A stretch of DNA of 64,000 nt from Aradus depressus (GCA_963662175.1 OY759223.1:18825460-18889459), one strand, 5' to 3'; counted from the first letter of the stretch, positions 11,119-23,757 are shown. The notes: generated by a model not told the origin, from the sequence alone. A program made the numbers and translations.

Positions 11119-11356
11119 GAGGTCATATCGTCTACTATTAGAGCGCTTTTTCGTCGTTCTGGTGGACATGAGGTCGACTCTACTGTGGGATTCCTCAATG
11201 TTACCTACGTAAGTTTATTCGCTGAGGATGGTGGTCGCTCGGGACCATCGCTTAACGTATGCACAAGTTAGATAAAAAACCTAAGGGCCTTGTCTGGATT
11301 TCGAACCCGTGATCTTGGGCTCAGTAGACAAGCATGCTACTTTTGAGCTACCCTCT
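11119..11356 (-). mobile_element. tRNA-derived SINE, diverged
   Basis: Plus strand reads acgaggtcatatcgtctact, gagcgctttttcg, tgtgggattcct, and ends tttcgaacccgtgatcttgg..agtagacaagcatgctac, the reverse complement of the SINE tRNA-like head. Confidence 0.7.
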
Positions 11357-11529
11357 TAAATATTATATAAAAATTCAGAGTCTCCTTACACAACCCAATA
11401 GATGAGTTATGTATTAGGTATTAAGATTTTTGAGTTGGGCCTCTCTTCTCATCCTCTACTTACCATAGCCGATTTGACTGAAAATTGACATGTAAAATTT
11501 CGTGTCGATACATTAATTACTTCGGCAGT

Positions 11530-11805
11530 TAAATCCCGAGGCCACCTCCGCTTCAAAGGACGAGGAGGGTTATTAAAGATGGTCTCGAGCATCTTATTCG
11601 TGACATAGAAAGAAGCATTGAAGAACTTTGAACTGTGATACATATTTGGTTGAGGAATATATTGGATTCTTTGGCTGCACCCCATAGTTCAAGTGCATAG
11701 TACGAAGTAGGCCGTAACGTCCATTCAGCTTTTGTTATTCAAGTCTTAAGTATATGTGGGTTCCATGTTAGTCTTCTGAGTAAGACTAAAGCTTGCTCTA
11801 TCCTT
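11530..11805 (-). pseudogene. Jockey-type reverse transcriptase tail, degenerate
   Basis: The minus strand reads RRLTWNPHI (near 11790..11765), then after frameshifts MGCSQRIQYIPQPNMYHSSK and finally NPPRPLKRRWPRDLTA, the conserved C-terminus of Jockey-clade ORF2 proteins. The right flank of the fragment merges with other repeats. Confidence 0.65.
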
Positions 11806-11881
11806 CGGATTTGTTTGGATGCGAAATGTTTTCTTGCACAACTATATAGGTAGTATTCACTACCACTATATCTAATATATA

Positions 11882-12775
11882 TTTTTTTTTGTCTTAATAA
11901 TGTTGGTCGCAACTGTTGCCATGACGCAACAAATAGCTACCAAAAGGACTTGTCCTGATTGGCGTGAGAGAGGATGGCTACCCAGTGGTAGCTCCTCAGG
12001 GCGAAATTTAAAAACAATTAATATTATGGTTATTATCAATGAATATTATTATGGGGATACTATTTTGTTTCAAGAAGTTGGCGGTCGCAATTTGGGATTA
12101 TAGTAAGTCTCGGTTCCACCTTCTCTTCAATCTCCTGGTAGGATTGTGTGGCAAATGTGGTGAAGAAAGTAAATGGATGTGATTTGGGTGTGAATGCAAT
12201 TTGCTGTGGAAACGTCTGTAAAGGTCCTGAATTGTGTCGTGTGCTGTGTTTATCATGAGGTCATTGTGGAGTGTTCTGTTACTTACGTATGGTGGGTGTA
12301 ATGAGTCACATTATGAGTGTCTTTGATTGAAAAACCTGGATACGTTTCAGTATAGAAATTTTATCCGAACCGTAGATTTGTGAGCCATACATTCAGAGTG
12401 GTTTTAGTAGAAATGTGGAGCGGTTACGCTTTTTTTTAAAAGTAATTTTGAATGTCTGTGCAGAAGAGAATAAAGCACTTTGAATCGTTTGTTTAGTGTA
12501 TTACGATAATATGAGGGTTCCATGTAAGTCGTCTGTCCAGAGAAAGTCCCAAACATCTTATTGTGTTAGTCTGAGGGAGGGGCTTGTTATAGATAAAAAC
12601 GGCGGGACATATATCTTGTCTTAGTGTAAATGTTACATGTTGTGATTTGTTCGTGTTGAGTTTAATTTTCCAAATGTTGCACCAGTTCTCAATTTGAGTA
12701 ACATGGTTGTAATGTGAACGAGGCATGTATGGACGATTCAGCAGCAGCTAAGATGGCAGTTCTTCGAATATGAAA
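11882..12775 (-). pseudogene. Jockey-type non-LTR retrotransposon 3' end
   Basis: Minus strand: TAILAAAESS (near 12765), then IENWCNIWKIKLNTNKSQHV, CLGLSLDRRLTWNPHI, TLHNDLMINTAHDTIQ, HSHPNHIHLL and RRLKRRWNRDLL near 12105. These are the finger/thumb-side and C-terminal motifs of a Jockey-clade reverse transcriptase. Several frameshifts and stops make it dead. A 3' UTR (12103..11890) ends in an A-run (T-run 11882..11890 on plus). It shares family with the copy at 16457..17365. Confidence 0.85.
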
Positions 12776-13165
12776 TTATGAATTAGCTAAAATCAAAGTA
12801 TTGAATCTGTGAGATATAAAGTTATACATTGTGTTGTGAAAATATCTTTGAGTATGACGAAGAAAGCAGAAGAGAGAAATGGATGAAAAATGTTGAAGGG
12901 GATATATGAAGGATTAGATCGATATATAGGATAGGGTGAATATCTGAGACTCGATCTTAGTTATGATTTACGTTCCTTTCTTATCGAATATCATATATTA
13001 TTCGGGCTTTTGTGTTCAAAATGCGAATCCAATAAACATTCTAAGATACTGTCACAATACTGAGTCATGTATTTTTTGTCAGCAGCTCATTTCATGTATT
13101 CATAAGTAAACAGTATTTTTACAGATACAGTTCTGGCGTTTGAATAAAAAATAAAAAAAAACTCA

Positions 13166-14542
13166 GTGTTCAGCCAACGTTTCGGAAACGGTTTATTTTC
13201 TCCTTCAGGGCCTTATAATGAATACAGGCACGTGCCCCCCCCCCCCCCCCCCCCTCAGAGCAAAAAACCAATCTAAAAATTAAATAAACTAAAAAATTGT
13301 TTTTATTGAAAATGGATTGCTTGCAAGTTACCAACCAATAGGATCTTCAAATTTCCCGTGCGACTGATTCCTAAGTCATCAATCAGCTGTTACATAAATG
13401 TACAGGTCGTAAAAAGTAAAAAGTTCGATTTTTCAAAGTCCCCATCCAAATTCTTGTGTAGTTTGACGAAAAAAAATGTTGTGAATTTTTTCAGATTTTT
13501 TTGAATGAATTAACCTGGCCCTGTGGGCGGTCAAAGTTTAACACGTGTTTTAAATGGGGTTTTTGAACATTTACATATTTTTAAGGGTAGGTCTAAGTAT
13601 TTTTAATATAAAATTACATGGATTATGGGTTTTCGGGGTCGCTGAAAACGAATTTCATATTAAAAAATTAATAATTGATTAAAATGAATCATCGATTCGA
13701 AAAATTTTATCATTTTCGTTAATTTTTGTACGAGTTTTTTGGGAAATGTGACTGTCAAAAAACTTTTTTAAATTAGAAATTCGTTTTCGGCGACCCCGAA
13801 AACCCATAATCCATGTAATTTTATATTAAAAATACTAAGACCTACACTTAAAAATATGTAAATGTTCAAAAACCCCATTTAAAACACGTGTTAAACTTTG
13901 ACCGCCCTCAGGGCCAGGTTAATTCATTCGAAAAAATCTGAAAAAATTCAAAAAAAAATTTTACGTCAAACTACACAAGAATTTGGATGGGGACTTTGAA
14001 AAATCGAACTTTTTACTTTTTACGACCACCACACATTTTGTACATGTACAAAACAAGTCATGTTACATTTATTTAAATATACATGAATTACATCATTTCA
14101 TTTCTTCGCTCAAAATCTTCATTTATGTTATACTTTATACTCTTGAAGCTGATTTTACATGCGCACTAAAAATGCAAAGCGCAGCAGCAGCAAATGCACG
14201 CTATTGGCTGTGAGTCATTTAATTCTAAAAGCATATAATCGGCGTGGATTTGCTGGTGCTGCGCTTTGCATTTTTGCTGCTCATGTAAAGTCAGCTTAAG
14301 TATTATAGTCAGTGGTTAACTCAGGAGGAGCTTCTAGAGGTCCGAGTCTCCCAAATTAATAACAGTCTGCAACGCTAACCACGGAAACTGCGGGCTGTGC
14401 CCCCGGGAGTCTATACCGCCCCCCCCCCCCCCCCCCTGCTCAAAATCCTGACTACAGGTGTCTGTTAGGACATCACATCCCATCTAATCATTATAAGGTC
14501 CAGAAGAAGGAAATAAATAGTTTCCGAAACGTTGGCTTACTT
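13166..14542. mobile_element. Element with inverted terminal repeats (Penelope-type terminal motif) enclosing a hairpin element
   Basis: The left block cagccaacgtttcggaaacg..ctccttcagggccttataatga (13170..13222) is mirrored at the right by tcattataaggtccagaaga..tttccgaaacgttggct (about 14488..14538). Such cgtttcgg...cttcagg repeats resemble Penelope-like terminal repeats elsewhere here. Poly-C tracts lie near both ends (about 13235..13254 and 14418..14436). No ORF remains. Confidence 0.5.
13405..14027. mobile_element. Near-perfect palindromic (hairpin) MITE, 0.62 kb
   Basis: Two arms of about 300 bp mirror each other: ggtcgtaaaaag..ccccatccaaattcttgtgt..aaacacgtgttttaaatggg on the left and the reverse complement on the right, meeting in a short AT-rich centre near 13690..13740. 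A sister copy lies at 49253..49839, where the outer end extends to TAGGGTGGTCGT. No coding capacity. Confidence 0.85.
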
Positions 14543-14559
14543 ACGAGTATTTATCCTTT

Positions 14560-15220
14560 CATAATCGATTCTTTTACTTATCGAGTCTCAATTCAAATCT
14601 GTTTATTTTTATCCAAATAACCTGTTTCGTTCGTTTTGTGTTTATAAATAATTTTCTTCATGTTTTGAAGTTCTTAATGTTGTTATCCTCAAAGATTGTT
14701 TTAGAACAAGCAATCATGTTTAGACATCCAGACTGTTCCATTTAGTTAAATTTGACCAATAAAAATTCATGGAATGTTCTGGACTTTAGTTAGACATTTT
14801 ATAACTTTATTAGCTATTGCTCATCTTGAGATCATCTGGTAACATTCCTTCCTGCACGGAGAAAAATATATTCTTGCCGCAAGAATATAGTTTTCTCCGT
14901 GTGCAAGCTTCCCTCGTCTCAAGTCCAGCCAGCTCTCTGGATCAGCAGTCAGTGAGAGGGGAAAGTAAGGGATATTGAAGTCTTGTTCAAACATAGAAGC
15001 CCTTCTAAATAAAGTCTAGGTGAGAAGAAAATCAAGTAGCCACAATTGTGAACAGTCGGGGCTCCAACTGCCTTCCTGTTCGGGTTTGTTCAGCCTCTTC
15101 ACGTAGTGCACTGTCAGGAGCATGGCGATCTGTGGGGGCTTAAACCAACGCTAGGGCAAACATACAATAGTCACGTCGAGATACAGCCGTTCTCCCATTT
15201 CGAAAATAAGTTAGGTTGGT
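14560..15220. other. Unassigned intergenic sequence
   Basis: No gene seen. It holds a short perfect hairpin near 14859..14900 (ggagaaaatatattcttg / caagaatatagttttctcc type arms); otherwise unique-looking sequence. Confidence 0.4.
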
Positions 15221-15224
15221 TGAA

Positions 15225-15610
15225 AATTAGTTGAACTTTGGTTGAATAAAAATTGATTATGTAATCGGTCAAAAATTCTATATGGAGTTTTCAACGGAAT
15301 TTCATGTGTTCCATCCTCTAGATTCCTAATATGAACAAGCAGGTTCTCGGATGGGTGTGTCTCGCCTCTTTGCACCCTAAATCAGAGGAAATTACTGGGT
15401 CGTATATTAAAACTCTACAAAGGTGGCATTTGTAACTAAGTGCGGCCCTTGAGGTCCACACGGTAAACTTCCCAGCATGATATCAATATCATTAATAATA
15501 ATATCACAAAACTAGGCATTTCATGACAATTCGACCGTCTGTTAATGAGCTAGAACAATTTTTATGCTTAGGCCCTCTCATAACCCCCTCCCGTTCAAAA
15601 TTTTCAGACT
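15225..15610 (+). repeat. Dispersed repeat family D, terminal part
   Basis: Contains gattatgtaatcggtcaaaaattc, ttttcaacggaatttcatgt and ccctctcataaccccctccc, shared with 16310..16400, 19500..19560, 30225..30300 and 44605..44670. These mark one end of the family. Confidence 0.55.
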
Positions 15611-16456
15611 ACATATAGCCTCTTTTTCAATCTGGCTCTAAAGGCTCTAAACATTGCCACCAGAACAAATTAGATCGGATAAATCTTTTTCAACAATTCC
15701 TAAAATCCACTTTTTTAGCAGTCTTTTTGCTTAAAGAAAAAAACGGCTGTACCGACTTTGATAAAACTTCTTTCAGATCATATTTCCGTTGAAATACGTA
15801 CGTTTACACACACATACTTCTTTCCAAAAATCAGTCCTTTTCATAGAAATAATTACTTAACTCAGTCCTTTTCATAGAAATAATGACTTAACAAGAGCCT
15901 ATATACATATTTTACTGCAGAAAGATCATTTATTGCAGTGTACCTAAACGTTTTGTACATTTTTGACTTCATAAGTACTTCAAGTTTGACGCATACCCTC
16001 TGAAGAGGATACCAACCAAATTTTTTTTCTATCACAACTTACGAAGACATTCGAAGAAGCGAGGCAATTGTTAATGACGCAGGAGAGCAAAAACGTACTC
16101 TGTAACTTTGTTGAGTAACGGAATGTTTCTTGTAACGTTTTAACGTCGAGTCCCCCGGAGCAGTTTTACACCAGGTCGTAAATACGATGAAGAGATGGCA
16201 CTTTTATTGCACTTTACATTATCAGGTCAACAAACAGGTGTTTTTTTTCCCCTTAAGGGAGATCACCATTTTTTTTTTCTGGACTATCTTTTTGATATAT
16301 ACTTTACTTCCCCATACATACAAAGTGTAAGGGAACTTATGTAATCAGTCTAAATTTAAGGTTGAGTTTTCAACGAAATTTCATGTCTTTCAAACCGAAA
16401 AAAAATATATTGTCGGTGAATCATTGACAATGTAGTTAAAAGTTTATATGGATCCC

Positions 16457-17365
16457 AATTTTTTTTTTTTTTTGTCTTTTATTTAGAAAGATGCAACTGT
16501 TCCTAGGGTGCAACAACCAGCATCCATGATGGTAGGTATCGATATGTTGGCGTGAATGGCATGTGAGAGGAAGGCCACCCAGTGGTAGATCCTCGAGATG
16601 AAAATTTATATTAATTATTAAGACAAGAACAGAAAAAAAAATAAATAAATAAGGAAATTAAAAAATAAAAATAAATAAATATAAATAAAAAAGAATTTTG
16701 ATGGATGGCTAAGAGAGATGATAAAGTAAAGGAAACTAATGTAAAAAAAATAAATAAAAAATATTAAGAACAAATAGGATTTAAGGTGGCAGTAAGTCGC
16801 GGTTCCATCTTCTCTTCAACCTTCGTGGGGGTTTTGTGGTAAGTGTTGTGAAGATAAAGTACGTATTTCTGGATTTGTATGTATGTAAAGCTTTCTAAAA
16901 AAACGTATAGTAGTTTGTAATGTGTCGGGTACTGTGTATATCATAAGATCGTTATGAAGTGTTCTGTTGTTTATGTATGGGGGGCACTGTGTTATCAGTC
17001 TGTGGGTTTTTGACTGGAACGCCTGAATTCATTTGATGTTGGATGTTTTTGCTGAACCGTATATCTGTGATCGGTATATCCATAATGGTCTCAGTAAGTA
17101 AGTTTAACAGTTCCATTTTTAGTATGAGAGTATTGTGAGTCGACGGTTCAGCGTGTTTCGTGTGATACGTGTGTGAGGAGTCCTAGGTATCGTACAGTAT
17201 TAGTTTGAGGGATGGGTTTGTCGTAGATAAAAATGGCGGGGCACGTTTCTCGTCAAAGTGTAAATGTGATGTGCTGTGATTTTTCTGTATTAAGTTTTAT
17301 TTTCCATGTGTTGCACCAGTTTTCAATTTGTGTGAGATGGTGTTCTAGTGTTAAATGAGGCGTTT
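16457..17365 (-). pseudogene. Jockey-type retrotransposon 3' end with approximately 20-bp target duplication
   Basis: Minus strand begins near 17350 with a decayed version of IENWCN..KIKLNTEKSQH, passes DEKRAPPFLS and ends PPRRLKRRWNRDLL near 16795. A 3' UTR and A-tail follow (T-run 16457..16475 on plus). Imperfect direct repeats gtttatatggatcccaattt (left) and gtttatgtggatcccgattt (right, about 17365..17384) look like an old target duplication. Many stops. Confidence 0.75.
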
Positions 17366-17384
17366 ATGTGGATCCCGATTTAAT

Positions 17385-18000
17385 GTCGATAATTACATAG
17401 GAACTTCGAAAATTGCTAGGTGTCATCCTTACCGGGTTCTCAGCACACATATAAAATTACTTCGGTAGTTATTGGTTTTTTTTTAGTTTTTTAGCCCCCC
17501 CACCCCTAATCATCCCCTTCCCTTCTGGGACTGTTTAATTAATTATTTATTACTTCTCCAAAAGTGGCCTTAAACAAAATAAATCATCGGCTATGTACTT
17601 CCCCAGCACAAAATAATCATTTACGTTTTCGCTACTTAGTGGCTACTGAATCCTCATTATAAAATATTGTGTCGATACATTCATTACATCGGCAGTTATT
17701 GGAATTTTTGTGTTGATCCTCCCCTCTCCCATCGGATGTTTGTCCTTATAGGGCTTTGAATATACAAATCAAATTTGATGTCAATACATTCATTACAACA
17801 GCAGTTTAATAACTTTGTTGATTGTTTGTGTTAAGCCTCCTCCTTTATCCTTACATTCCTATAGATGATTTGGCTGAAAATCAATAGATACTTACAAAAT
17901 TTAGTATTGATACATTCATTCTATCGGACATACTTTTTTTAAAAATTAGAAAACATGAAATTCCGTTGAAAACTGCAATGAATTTATGACTGAGTGTATA
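17385..18000 (-). repeat. Dispersed repeat family D copy
   Basis: Carries cttcggtagttattgg, agcccccccacccctaatca, gatacattcattacatcggc and gaaaatcaatagatac blocks in tandem, ending at cctgtactttgtatagctgg near 18015. That end matches other copies (54975..55010, 3775..3800). Confidence 0.6.
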
Positions 18001-18002
18001 AC

Positions 18003-18118
18003 TCCTGTACTTTGTATAGCTGGATAGCTGCATAGCTGTATTGCTGCATAGCTGTATAGCTGGATAACTATATAGCTGTAAAGCTGTATAGCTGGATAGC
18101 TATATAGCTGGATAGCTG
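18003..18118. repeat. tagctg(c/g/t)a microsatellite-like array
   Basis: Roughly 9-bp units (tagctgtat, tagctggat, tagctgcat) repeated about 12 times, apparently grown from the tatagctgg end of the adjacent family D repeat. Confidence 0.85.
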
Positions 18119-18159
18119 AAAAAGTAAAAAATATTTTTGATGTGTAAACATCTTAGCTC

Positions 18160-18780
18160 TCGGTAGGGGCTATGTCAGACCGTCAGAGCGTAAGTCTCGT
18201 TGATGTGCATGTGTAAGTGTGTGTGGGTCGAACGGTTGCGCGCGCAGTGCATACACAACTACACACTTCTTTATCTGTGATGTCAGCTGTTTTGTTGTTA
18301 TATTACGAACTATAAAAGGCTCTTTCTGTAAGAAACTTTAAGATTAAGATGCTGAAAATATTTCAATATATTATTATATGATATAATATAATACTGTTTA
18401 TAATAATATTAATATCAATAAAAATATAATATTATTTGTAACAATATAGCAACAAATAATATAATGTTTTTACCCATTTCAGGACATACCGAACAGCTTA
18501 TTTTAATTTTAATTGACAAACTTAATCGACAAGTGAATACAAATCGAAGCATTTCAACAACAAATTCGAAAACTCTTATTTCAGCTATCACAAACCTATA
18601 ATTTCATGTATAAAAGAAATTGAAGAACAATAAATTTGAAAGTTTAATTCCTCATACTATTTTTCTTATTGGAACATTATAAAACAAATTTTCATCTAAT
18701 TTAATACAAGTTTTTGAAACTAAAGCAGATGTTTACATATCAATTCTGGTGTGTATCGGGTCACTCACACTTTTTTAATT
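18160..18780 (+). repeat. Dispersed repeat with TATA-like motif; inverted relative near 48280..48800
   Basis: Blocks aacaaataatataatgtttttacccatttcagg and the following 280 bp are partly mirrored at 48300..48600. A tataaaaggctctttctg at about 18311 looks like a core promoter of an old retroelement. No ORF. Family not recognised. Confidence 0.4.
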
Positions 18781-19146
18781 TTTTTCAAAAACGGCATTAA
18801 AAAAGCAGGTAAACAGTTACGCAACGGGGTTTCTTGATAAGTGCAAATACAGCTTAAGTGCATCCCCGTAATAGTGACTTTTCCTGAAAACGGAGATCCT
18901 GCGAGGGGGTGGCCCCTGGATCGAACAGCTGGAAGACTGGCAGATGTCACTGTGCCGCTGCCTACTTGGGGAACATCATCTGCCACGAAATAGACCGATT
19001 TTGGGGGTAAAAACACTGAAAGAGATAGTGTTCAAAGTTCGAATTCACTCAACCGCAGGAAAGCTCTCTCCACAATCAAATCCTTGTTAAGTCGTCTATA
19101 TCTCATTGCATTATATAATAACTTCAATAAAAATTTTAATTATAGT

Positions 19147-19470
19147 TAGTTATTATGACTCATGCCCGGGCTTTAACTACGAGGTCATATCGCCTCCTAC
19201 CTGAGCTCTGGTGGACATGAGCCCGACTCTACAATGGGAGTCCTAAATTTTCCCTATCCTAAATTTTTATTCATCTAGGATAGGGGTCTTTAACGAGTTA
19301 CCCGACATCGTATAGGCTCGAAACCATCGCTTAACGTCCCATCCGAAGGACGGCGTGCTTAAATTTATTCTACCTCCCAGATAAAATAAACTAAAGAACT
19401 CAGCCGGGTTTCGAACCCACGACCTTGAGCCCAGAAGGCAAGCACGCATACCACTGAGCTACCGGCGCCC
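19147..19470 (-). mobile_element. tRNA-derived SINE, near full length
   Basis: Plus strand from ttagttattatgactcatgc to gagctaccggcgccctc. B-box region gggtttcgaacccacg and A-box complement ccactgagcta are intact. Tail is of the (AACT)-type, not AACCT. Confidence 0.9.
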
Positions 19471-19499
19471 TCATTATAATTATATAATAATCGATACTA

Positions 19500-19875
19500 A
19501 TTTTCGTTACTGTGTTTTCAACGGAATTTCATGTTTTCCGACCTCTAGATCCCAAATATGAAAAAAAATATATTCTATATGTCCTGATAGAATGAATGTA
19601 TCGACACGAAATTTTATATGTGTATTCAGAACCCTTTAAGGACGACACTTATTAATTTTCAGTCAAATTGGCCGGAGGGATTAGAGGTGAGACTTAACGC
19701 AACTCTAATAATTGCCGTTGTAATGAATATATTGACATGAAATTTCATATGTGAATTCAAAGCTTTATAAGTAGATACAACACCTAATAATGACACTCAA
19801 CTTGAAAATCCTAATAAATGCCGATGTAATGAATGTATCGATATGAAATCTTATATTTAAATTCAAACCCTCACT
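19500..19875 (-). repeat. Dispersed repeat family D copy
   Basis: Contains ttttcaacggaatttcatg, gatagaatgaatgtatcgac, ccttataaggacgacac and three ~110-130-bp units of the gaatgtatcgacatgaaattt type. Confidence 0.6.
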
Positions 19876-20011
19876 AGGATTTGTCATAAGGGACATTCAC
19901 TGTACAAAGAATGGTACAGGATAAATACAGATACAGGATAAATTAACACAGTAATATAGGATGGTAACCTAACATAATAATATAATAACATAAAACAGGT
20001 AGCCCTTTAGA

Positions 20012-20252
20012 GAGGGCGCCGGTAGCTCAGTGGTATGCACGCTTGCTTACTGACCTAAATATAGCGCATTCGTAACCCGACCGAAGCCCTAAAATAAACT
20101 TAAACTTAGGTGAATAAATATTTAGGTTTGGCAAAATTTAGGACTCCCACAGTAGAGTCGGGCTCTAGTCCACCAGAATGTTCTGGTAGTAGGCGGAATG
20201 ACCTCGTAGTTAAAGCCCGGACATGAGTCATAATAACTAACTAACTGTAGCC
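20012..20252 (+). mobile_element. tRNA-derived SINE, internally deleted
   Basis: gagggcgccggtagctcagtg head, acccgaccgaagccct, then a deletion to aggactcccacagtagagtc and tail gtcataataactaactaac. Confidence 0.85.
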
Positions 20253-20259
20253 GTTTACT

Positions 20260-21730
20260 ACTTAATAACATAAAAATTGAGATTCACCAATATAACAAAA
20301 ATATTATGAGAAATAAAAATTATCATGCAGATCTTCTAAAAATAAACAGAATAGCAAATTAAATGTAATAAAAAAGTTTTATGAAATAGTTGAAGGAATA
20401 GTTGATGTGATAATAATAATATAAAAAATAGTATATAATATAATAAAGAAAATAATAATAATATAAAAATAAACAATACAACTTTCAATAATTTGTAAGA
20501 CATATTTTTCTGAAAGATATTTCTAATTACTGTAAAAATCTATTTTTGCCTTGTTTTGTGTTATGTTAAACATTTTTTTTTTTTTTTTTGTCTAAAACAA
20601 TATTTAAAATTAGTGCCAGATAATTATGTCATGTCTGACTAAGAATAGTGACCCGGTGAAAGTAGATTTATGGAAAAGTAGTATTTTTCCTGACAACAAT
20701 AAGTTTTATAATCCTTTCTGTTAAGACAAGTTAGGTACCCAGAAAAGAAACCAACCCGTTAGGTAACAGGTACTTAGGGTTACAGTTCAGATTCCAAAAA
20801 TTTACCTATTGTAGATAAAGGGTTTTGAGTTTCGAAAATTTTTGAACAGTTTCCAAACTCTGAGACTAGACTCCGAGAAATAAATTAAAATATCACATTG
20901 AAAAATGTATTACAAAAGTCAGCCTTAAGAATAATTACACATTGTACAGAATACTACATAATAATCTATACAATATTACATAATATACACATTTAATAGG
21001 TACTAAATTAAACATCACATTCAACGTATACAATTAAAATCTGCGAAAAAGGTATTCGTCAATGAATAAAATGCATTTTCAATTAGTAATAATTTAATTT
21101 TAATTTTAAAATTTTTCAAAGGCAGGTCGCGCACCGAACTTGGTAACTTATTAAATAATTTACAATAAAGAAAATAAAAGCTATTCGTACTGTTAGCCTG
21201 AATTGTCTGGCAATATGTCTGTCATTATGTCTGCTGTTATGGTGGAGTATTTCGGATAGATTTGGGTAGGAACAACGATTTTGATGGAAGAATTCAAGGG
21301 ATTGCAATCGATTGGAAAATAAAGATGCAAGGTAGTTAGGATTATGAGTTGTCTATAATATGAGCGACATGATATTTGAGTCCGTAGATTACAAATAATT
21401 CTAATTGTGCGTTTTTAATAAATAATTTTTTTTTTTTCCCAAAGGAGAATTTCTCCACAATAGCGTTCCATACGAAATCAAACTGTTAAAGAGTGTCTGG
21501 TATATAGTCAATATAAAATCGTCAGAAATAGCTGATTTCAATTTGCGCAACATAAATAAAGATAGTCAATTTACTCAGGAGACACACAATATGAGTGTTC
21601 CAGTCAAGTTTTTCAATTATTGAGATTCCAACTGTATTGCTTCGTGGCCCAGAGAATTATCACCAACTGAATTGAAGTGAATGGTTAATGATAGGAAAAA
21701 GCTTGTCGACTGGAGACACGCGCGCTCTCA
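20260..21730. other. AT-rich sequence, no gene seen
   Basis: Simple AT-rich sequence with an imperfect ataataatataaaaa stretch (20410..20480) and T-runs at 20572 and 21424. No conserved frame or known repeat domain recognised. Confidence 0.4.
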
Positions 21731-22369
21731 GAGACTTCTTTTAACTTGCTTCCGAAAATGCTCTCAGCACCTTATCCTCTCGCGAGCCAAGTCTCGAGAT
21801 CATTTTAATCTCAAGTGGACTCATAGCCTTAGGTCCGGGATTGAGTTGGGAATCTAGTTTTGTCATTTCGAATACCGTTTGAGTTGCCAAAGAAAAGCTA
21901 CTGCAGATGCTCCCATGGCAACTAATGCAGGTGGACACCGGTCAGAAGGGTTGGCCCTTTGTTGTGGACATAATCCTTTATGGGCAAAAAAGGGAAAGAA
22001 GAAGAAAAAAAAGTATGTTCAAAGGAAAAAATCTTTTACCTGGGAACTTGTGAGGTCACTCATCGGTCCACAGTGGGAAAGCGGATACTACAGATCACAA
22101 CGGGTGAAAGGTACCTTCTTGTGGTCGAGTAGCAATTAGGACAAGGAAGTAGAAATGATCTCTTTGCGACCACCAGAGCAGAATTGTGGTTAAACCATTA
22201 CCTACTTTGTCGGTGACATACGTCGTCAAGTCGACACACAATGGGTATTTTGAAAAGTAGTACTTCCCCTGAAAGAATTAAGTGATCGCTCTCACTCTGA
22301 AACTAATCGACCGTTTAGACTAAAAATCATTAGTTGACCAATAGCGCTTCTGAGTCCTCATTCTAAATT

Positions 22370-23757
22370 TCGTGTCGATACAATTATTACATTGACAGTC
22401 ATTGGAGATTTCTCTTTGGTCGATTTAGTAGTCATCCTAATGAGATTCTGGGCCCACATATAAAATTTTGTGTCGATACAATCATTACATCGACAGTCAT
22501 TGGAGGTTTCCCTTCGGTCGATTTAGGTGTCATCCCAAAGAGATTCTGGGCACACATATACAATTTCGTGTCGATACATTCATTACATCGACAGTCATTG
22601 GAGATTTCCCTTTGGTCGATTTAGGTGTCATCCTAATGAGATTCTGGGCCCACATATAAAATTTCGAGTCGATACAATCATTACATCGACAGTCATTGGA
22701 GGTTTCCCTTCGGTCGATTTAGGTGTCATCCCAAAGAGATTCTGGGCACACATATACAATTTCGTGTCGATACAATCATTACATCGACAGTCATTGGAGG
22801 TTTCCCTTCGGTCGATTTAGGTGTCATCCCAAAGAGATTCTGGGCACACATATACAATTTCGTGTCGATACATTCATTACATCGACAGTCATAGGAGATT
22901 TCTCTTTGGTCGATTTAGGTGTCATCCTAATGAGATTCTGGGCCCACATATAAAATTTCGAGTCGATACAATCAATACATCGACAGTCATTGGAGGTTTC
23001 CCTTCGGTCGATTTAGGTGTCATCCCAAAGAGATTCTGGGCACACATATACAATTTCGTGTCGATACATTCATTACATCGACAGTCATAGGAGATTTCTC
23101 TTCGGTCGATTTAGGTGTCATCCTAATGAGATTCTGGGCCCACATATAAAATTTCGAGTCGATACAATCAATACATCGACAGTCATTGAAGGTTTCCCTT
23201 CGGTCGATTTAGGTGTCATCCCAAAGAGATTCTGGGCACACATATACAATTTCGTGTCGATACATTCATTACATCGACAGTCATTGGAGATTTCCCTTTG
23301 GTCGATTTAGGTGTCATCCTAATGAGATTCTGGGCCCACATATAAAATTTCGAGTCGATACAATCATTACATCGACAGTCATTGGAGGTTTCCCTTCGGT
23401 CGATTTAGGTGTCATCCCAAAGAGATTCTGGGCACACATATACAATTTCGTGTCGATACATTCATTACATCGACAGTCATTGGAGATTTGCCTTTGGTCG
23501 ATTTAGGTGTCATCTCAAAGAGATTCTGGGTCCACATATAAAATTTCGTGTCGATACATTCATTACATCGACAGTCATTGGAGATTTCCCTTTGTTCGAT
23601 TTAGGTGTCATCCTAATGAGATTCTGGGCCCACATATAAAATTTCGTGTCGATACATTCATTACATCGACAGTCATTGGAGATTTCCCTTTGGTCGATTT
23701 AGGTGTCATCCTAATAAGATTCTGGGCACACTTATAAAATTTCGTGTCGATATATCT
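22370..23757. repeat. 98-bp tandem array with alternating A/B monomers (196-bp higher-order unit)
   Basis: About 14 monomers of 98 bp, each with tcgatacattcattacatcg, acagtcattggagatttccc, tcgatttaggtgtcat and gattctgggcacacatat. Type A has cccaaagag and cacacatataca; type B has cctaatgag and cccacatataaa. They alternate B-A with local A-A and A-A'-B-B' irregularities, so the dominant period is 196 bp. Monomers are recognisable as units of dispersed family D, so the array is an expansion of its internal repeat. Overlapping 76-97-codon open frames here are repeat artefacts. Confidence 0.95.
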
